DNA of 64,000 nt from Vitrella brassicaformis (taxonomy: Eukaryota > Sar > Vitrellaceae): assembly GCA_001179505.1 (NCBI GenBank), contig CDMY01000802.1, positions 133,662-197,661 on the forward strand, given 5' to 3'. Positions 58,589 through 64,000 of the stretch are shown in pieces (position 1 is the stretch's first letter; the number at the start of each line of letters is the position of its first letter). A model generated the notes under the pieces. The model was not told where the DNA came from, did no database searches, and was given only the letters and a program-made list of their open reading frames with translations. Made by a program: the position numbers and the translations under genes.

Positions 58589-59070
58589 CGCCGCACGGGA
58601 ACGAATCAAACACGCCTGCAGCGACAAACACACACAGACAGGGACGGTGAATGGATAAGACTTCGAGACGAAGTATGGGTGTATCAGACAGTGCTGATTC
58701 TGACTCGTGAGGCTTCGTCGCAACAGATCTGGTGCTGATCTCTTCACCAACTTACCTTCCTTCATTCTCAAGCTCGCAGATCCTCCGCGCCGAAAAAGGG
58801 AAAGGCGTACGGCGATTCGGCCGCATTCGTGGCAGCAGGAGGTCAGCTGAGGGCAGCAGGGGAGGCAATGGACGGTGTTGGCCATGAGGATTGGCTTTGC
58901 AGTGCAGAGCTGAGACTTTATGCTGCCGGAGCGTAGATAATCGACAGGCCAGCCGATACAGTACTGAGAGGGAGGAGGGGTGCATAAGCTGCCTGCAGGT
59001 GAGGTTGCAATGACAACTGCACCATTCATTTGAATGGATTTATTCACCGCTCGTTTGCTGCGTTGCAGAG
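58589..59070. promoter_or_regulatory. Head-to-head spacer RING/TLDc-G / RING-TLDc-H
   Basis: agctcgcaga occurs at 58771-58780. The block 58830-58860 (cgtggcagcaggaggtcagc) is a variant of the leader before TLDc-A and TLDc-F. The stretch at 59018-59066 (ccattcatttgaatggattt, then attcaccgctcgtttg) resembles the leader intron of F (cattcgaatggatcattcac). Confidence 0.5.
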
Positions 59071-60474
59071 ATGGCGGCTGTTGGTGTGCCCGAGTGCGGT
59101 GTGTGTCACGAGGAGTACCAGTCCCGTGGCGACAAGGCGCCGCTGACACTGACGGCATGCGGTGAGTGAGCGATGCATCCACAAACCTAACACACATGAC
59201 GGGTCTCAGCGCGACTGTTCTGGTGTGTCAAACCGGATGTGCAGGCCATTCGGTTTGTTCGCAGTGCGCTAGAGAGCTCATCCGCCATCACCCACATGGC
59301 CGTCGCGCTGCCCGTTGCCCCACATGCAGGTAGGTGCACACACCCACACACATGGAGGCAATACGGGTGCGTTGATGTGATGACATCGATGCTCCTGTAT
59401 ATTTCTGTGTGTTGCTTCATCACATGATCGATCAGGGTGGACACCACAGAGGATGCCGTGCGCCCCACCTACTTGGCGCGAGAGTGTGTGGCGACTCTGC
59501 AGGCCCTGGCCATGGGAAGCTCTGTGCTGTCCACAATCAAGACGTGAGAAGGCAAAATCGACCCAATATTCCTATGTGATGCATTGCATTGCTGGCTGGC
59601 AATGATGTTTGGTGCAGGTGGGCTCTGTGGCTCGTCGGCTGGCTCGTGTTGACGCTGGTATGGGTGTCCACGCCCCTGGTGGCCGTGGTAGTCTTCGTGT
59701 CGGTGTGGGTGCGCGACCTCCTGTTGGCCACCTTCACGGACCTGATGGGCATACGAGTTCCACCGGTACGCACGAATAGCACTTTTCATGTCTCGTGCAG
59801 TGGGTGGATCGCATGCCTCTCTGAATCCAGATTCGTCTGCCGGCTGGCACGTCGCTCTCACCTTCACAGTACGTCGCCCTCATCAACATGTTCTACGGCG
59901 ACATCAAGCTAGAATCGATCTATCGGTACGCACTGGACACATTCACGCGACCCCACTCCTGTCCTTACTCTCTGTCTGTGTGTGTGTATAGGTCATCGCG
60001 TGACGGCTCCACATATGGCAACCTGCTCGACCGTGTGGGCGACAAGCTGCTCCTCGTGTTCATCATTCGCAAAGGTCGCTACGTCTTCGGCGCCTTCATC
60101 AGCGGCGGCCTGGAGCTTCCCGAGAACCCGACTGACTGCAACGAGTACGACTGTGATGTGTGGTGGTTCTCATTGGCCGGCCACTTCTGGAGGCCCACCA
60201 AGATAGACATTCCCCAACAGAAGCAGCGTGTTATACGGTGGCGGGAGCGGAGGGGACTACCGGCTGTGCGAAGGTGTTTGTCGGTGGGTATCTGTCGCTG
60301 GGCTGGCCTGAGGGTGGCCGGCCTAATGCTGACATCCGCAGCTGCCTGCAGGCCATCGACAGCAGCGACGTGCCTGCGGGCTACTGGGGCAAGTGGACTG
60401 GATATGGCGATGCTTGTCTGGGTGGCAGAGATGGGTTTGTGGCCGACGAGGTCGAGGTGCTGGCTGTACAGTGA
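59071..60474 (+). CDS. RING finger, membrane segment, TLDc protein H (frameshift in TLDc)
   Basis: ATG 59071 opens a complete C3HC4-type RING: PECGVCHEEY, then LTACGHSVCSQCARELI and AARCPTCR over two exons. RING fingers of this type recruit E2 ubiquitin enzymes. The third exon has DAVRPTYLARECVATLQAL. The fourth codes for a long hydrophobic stretch (LVGWLVLTLVWVSTPLVAVV, then VFVSVWVRDLLL), one or two membrane passes. The linker exon (YVALINMFYGDIKLESIYR) and the TLDc exon follow (VFIIRKGRYVFGAFISGGLE, DVWWFSLAGHFW). At about 60233-60238 the frame shifts (after PQQKQR), and the rest (AKVFVGGYLSLG, DEVEVLAVQ) is open in another frame to 60474. Without the shift the domain would be complete. 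It may be an error in the sequence or a recent mutation. Confidence 0.72.
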
Positions 60475-61847
60475 GCCCTCGTTTTCTGCGCTCCTTCATC
60501 CATATGGTCGGTGGCTGTCTGTCGATCTGCCTGCCAGCCTGCCTGCGATGCATCCGTTATCTGATATTTTCTTCGTTGCCTGCCTGGCTGCCTGCCTGCC
60601 TGCCCTGCCCCTCCTGCCTTTTTCTTTCCTGCCAGCCTTCATACGGAATGTGTCTCTACATGCCACTGGCGATTCGATGGATGCCACGGCACGGCTGTGG
60701 GTGCGTGTGACAGAGACGCTTACTTGAGTGAGTCCGCCGAGCAGTGTGCATCAGTCCATCCCCCCATGGTGTATACCGGCGGCGAAGGGCTGTGGTTTGG
60801 ATGCGATGAATAGAGTAATTGCAGTGCGATGGGGCACATGTGTGTGTGGCTGAGGTGGTGGATTGACACGTGTGTATGTATGTGGCTGAATGGTTGCGTG
60901 GCCTTGAAGCTTCAATGACATCGATCGGCAATGGTACGTGCATCAAGCAGGGGTTGAATCATGGTGTAAGTGGGACACTTTTCCCTGCGCAGCACCTCGA
61001 TCAGGTGGGGGGCCTTGACGATGAGGTTTGGGTCCATGATATACCATTGGCCAGTTTCTTCGCACGAGAGCACCTAGGTGAATGACGTGTATTACTCAAT
61101 CAAGGGGTATGTATACAGTGTAATCTGTGCGTGTCCACTCGTTTGATGATCCGGTTTGGGGCAGCTCCGTTAAGGAACATCAACGGCCGTGTAAATTGGT
61201 TGTGTCCCGCGCTCTCACACCTGATCGAGGTGTGTCCTTCACATCCCTTGATCCAATGTGATGGGGGAGTGGGATGGGAAGGCGGCGGCATTGATGGATC
61301 TGCAGCAGGGGATGGAGAAGTTGAGTCTTGGCGAGCAGGGGAAGAGTGGTGGACCTGCTGAGCGGCCGTAGGGAGGTCACAAGTCGCCTCATCCCGGCGC
61401 GGATCTATCTTGATTAACACCGGTTTCATGCAGCACCCTAGACCCACAGATGGCGAGCCATGAAGCCTTACACCATGATCATACTTCACATGCCATCGTC
61501 AAGATCCATCAACCAACCAAGGTGTGTCCCGCGCTCTCACACAGACACTCACACTCACACACGCACGCGCACTCATGGAGGGAGGCAGTCGGCGGCCGTG
61601 TATATGTATGTCTCTGTGGTCAAGGCTTGACACTCCCACAGAGACACAGACACCACAGCCACCTCACATCCATCCATCGATCGATCCATCCATCCATCCA
61701 TCCACTGCCGCACATGTCAGCCAGCCATCCCATTGCACGTCTGTATGCAGAGCTGCCCCTTCCTCTCCTGAAGCCTCACACCCGCCCCCTCACTTAATCA
61801 TCAACGAGAGGCAGTGTGTATGGATCATGTGTATGTGTGTGGACGAT
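60475..61847. other. Convergent spacer, about 1.4 kb, no gene found
   Basis: It has (CCTG)n runs near 60531-60604 and (CCAT)n at 61668-61702. A 19-base direct repeat (gtgtcccgcgctctcacac) occurs at 61202-61220 and 61525-61543. No coding signal supports a gene. Confidence 0.4.
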
Positions 61848-64000
61848 CTAGCCTGCCTTGGTGGCCTTGTCTTTCTTACCCTTTCCCTTGACCCCTCCTC
61901 CCTTGCTGCTGCTGGCGCGCGTGGGGCGCATCTCAACGGCAGATTTCTTGCCAGACACGACAACAAACCTCCTCTGAGCCGCCTCTCTGATCTCAGGCAC
62001 TAAGGGGAATCGTGGCTTGCTGCCAGACAGAGAGACCGACCGCAGAGAGGGGAAGAGAGAGAAGGCCTCGGCCACTGCGTCGGCCAACGAGCGACACATA
62101 GCCTTGCCTTCCTGCTCTGTCATACCATAATGCCCCCCTTCAAGTCGCGCATGCAGGCTGATCTCAATCCTACTGATCCGCCCCATGGTCTCCCTCCCCT
62201 CCCCTGCCTGCCCATACACGCTCCACTTGATCTCCCACCTCTCCTGTGCCGGATCGCGATCAAAGAAGAGGGGCCCGGGGAAATGCACATCGAACCCGAC
62301 ACCTACTGTGAGAGCCGTGGTGCCTTCAGCCGACAGAAAACCGACGGCAGCAGGCACCAAACACAGACTAGCACGGCGACAGGTCGTCTGCGGCCCATTG
62401 GCAACACCCTTCCCGGCAACCCCCTCTATAGCAACCGAGCTAACATCCCTTCTGAAGGTGACACTCTCGAGTGAGGGCAGGTCCCCCAAGACAGTGCCCA
62501 CGCCCCCATCGTAGAAGGCCATGCCCTCAAAATCCTGCCTGACCTCGACTGACTCGACGGCCGGGAAGAGGGAGGCGGGACTACCGATGACGTAGGGGGG
62601 GAGCGGCTGCGAAGCGCCTGATGGCCTGATTGTCAGCTTCTTGGCCTCGGTGCAGACAAGGTCGTCCAGGCCGGGGGCCTCCCTCACCGCACCCTGGCTC
62701 CCGTGGGGCTCGAGAGTGACCTCCCTGCTATGTGCGCACAACAGCTGGAAGGTCGGGACGGCGCCACCCAGCTCAGCAGCGGTGCCTGTGATGGGGAGGC
62801 GGATGTGGGGCTTGTCTGGGATGGGGCCGCGGATGCCTTCGTAGCGGCGTTCGTCGTGGGTCGGCACTCGGTAGTAGTCCTCGGTGGCGTTGGGGGCTAG
62901 GCAGGAAGTGCGGATGCGGTGGAGATTCTGCGCGGATGAGGCAGACAAATGTGTGTATGAGAGTGAGTGAGATCAGCGGATGGCAACGTTGGCTCACTTA
63001 CATACCTGTATGTCAGCTGCCGACTGGATCTCCCTAGGCCCCACACCCAGCTGCAGCCTCTGCAGGCGACTCGTGCTCATCATGTTGACGAATCGGTCGA
63101 CGGTCGAGCTGAGAGGTGGGGGTTGAGGGTGGAGGTGAGAGAGCTGACGAGGGCGGGCATCGAGCTGAACACGTCCGGTGAGGGAAACCAGCGTCTCAGC
63201 TGAAATGAATGAGAGAGAGGAGAGTGGTGAATGAGTTCATGCAATGTAGGATGGCTCCGTGTGCGTGCCGTCAAATGCATACCTGTCGGCGTGCCTCTGA
63301 GAGCCTCGACGACGGCATGCAGGGTTACGTCATCCTCAGCGTGGGCAACAACGTCCTAATGCACACGCAGCATGCAAGCGACGACTGTATTCATCATGCC
63401 ACTTATCTGTCGCTCTCTCTGTCGCACCTCGTCATGTGTGATGTGCAGCGATGCGACCCCAGCCGACGCCCGGCGAATGAACAACAGAGGCCCAAAATAG
63501 CCCAGACTCACCGCATTCAACTCCTTCAACGCCTGAAGACATATGCAAAGCGAGACCGACTGATAGAGACTGCCAGATGGTTGGAAGGTATGCCCACCGG
63601 CAGCGTGTAGTTGCGATCGCCAGCTATGCGGCCCCATGCGTTGTAGATGGTGGCCTTTCGGAGGCGTGGGAACACCACTGGGGCCGTGCTGGATGGCAGC
63701 TCGACCTTGGTGACCTTTCCCCTCCTCATGGCCTTGACCAGCCTCCGCTGCGCCAACTTGCCCCTCTGGTGCCGCCCCCTCTTGGCGTCGGTGCGGGTGA
63801 TCTCCTGCTGGCTGGGCGCCGACCCCTGTAGTGTGAGGGTGACGATGGTGGCGGAGAGGGCCTCCAGCAGACGCACCATCGCCGCACACGGGCTGTGACG
63901 CACACGCAACTCGCGACACGCAGACAACCGCTCTGAAAGTGGCCGGCATCAGAAGGGAACACGTAGAGGTGTATTCGCTTCCGTCCCTTGCTGCTGTCAC
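61848..64000 (-). CDS. Lineage-specific protein P, relative of O, 5' partial
   Basis: The gene enters from the right edge and runs leftwards through at least five exons. Readable parts are CRELRVRHSPCAAMVRLLEA and TIVTLTLQGSAPSQQE, then VVFPRLRKATIYNAWG, LNAVSLGYFGPLLFIRRAS, an exon with EDDVTLHAVVEALRG, and LRRWFPSPDVFSSMPALVSS. The long last exon contains KLTIRPSGASQPLPPYVIG, FPAVESVEVRQ, LPSLESVTFRR and FPSLRSVSLSG. The recurring LxSLESVxF and PxLRxVxL phrases look like irregular leucine-rich-type or beta-solenoid repeats. It ends with a Lys-rich tail (GKGKKDKATKAG) at TAG 61848-61850. The block with PLPPY..PA..FPAVESVEV matches gene O just before O is cut. Function unknown. Confidence 0.62.

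Noticed and set aside
5691-60474. TLDc copies as products of a mobile element
   Set aside because: Copies keep introns and leaders, and I saw no terminal inverted repeats, target duplications, transposase or reverse transcriptase, so DNA-level segmental duplication fits better.
60495-60610. Possible CRISPR-like or structured repeat (CCTG/CCAT units)
   Set aside because: Units are 4 bases with no spacers; these are microsatellites, as in other spacers and introns here.
1-64000. tRNA, rRNA or snRNA genes
   Set aside because: No cloverleaf box A/B pair or rRNA-like stretch was recognised by eye; a tRNAscan-SE and Infernal run would settle it.

Overview
This window is nuclear DNA from a eukaryote with many introns. 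Almost every gene is split into short exons by 60-110 base introns, and the introns carry (TG)n tracts on the sense strand just before the AG acceptor. The gene content (GCC2/GCC3-type Cys-rich membrane protein, ankyrin/TRP-like channel, LamG protein, ELMO protein, MOCS1A-type MoaA, TTC14, TEX30-like hydrolase, many TLDc proteins) fits a photosynthetic or heterotrophic alveolate. A chromerid alga such as Vitrella is my best guess. That assignment is inference; I saw no species marker. No RNA gene, CRISPR array, transposase or reverse transcriptase was seen.

Layout, left to right: partial GCC2/GCC3 membrane protein (+, to 4597); TLDc-A (-, 5691-7122); RWDD2-like (+, 7428-9195); TLDc-B (-, 9475-11042); vanadium-haloperoxidase-like (+, 11220-13923); TLDc-C (-, 14872-17677); glycosyltransferase-like secreted protein (+, 18032-19759); ankyrin/TRP-like channel (-, 20993-24906); MFS transporter (+, 25151-27150); MoaA (-, 27656-29906); SGNH hydrolase (+, 30334-31544); lineage-specific protein O (+, 31943-34863, 3' end replaced); TLDc-D pseudogene (-, 34583-37269); TLDc tail fragment (-, 37988-38130); TLDc-E (-, 38446-41178); F-box-like membrane protein (+, 41517-43110); LamG protein (-, 44057-45675); TEX30-like hydrolase (+, 45786-46783); ELMO protein (-, 47095-48720); TLDc-F (+, 49190-50591); RWDD2 pseudogene (-, 51034-52650); TTC14-like (+, 52901-57023); RING/TLDc-G pseudogene (-, 57300-58588); RING-TM-TLDc-H (+, 59071-60474); protein P, a relative of O (-, 61848 to the window end).

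The main story is a local family of TLDc-domain genes: eight copies plus one orphan tail. They share one TLDc exon and one short exon before it, but carry different N-terminal modules: a proline-rich/coiled-coil module, a single-TM/coiled-coil module, or a RING/TM module. The copies have exchanged exons, leaders and 3' flanks. Some copies are recently duplicated with introns nearly unchanged, some are inverted with a neighbouring RWDD2 gene, and three are frameshifted.

Strands alternate strictly over most of the window, so most genes are in head-to-head pairs. Nearly every head-to-head spacer holds a short motif of the form TTTGAGCTCGCA or AAGCTCGCAG, which is a good candidate for a bidirectional core promoter element.
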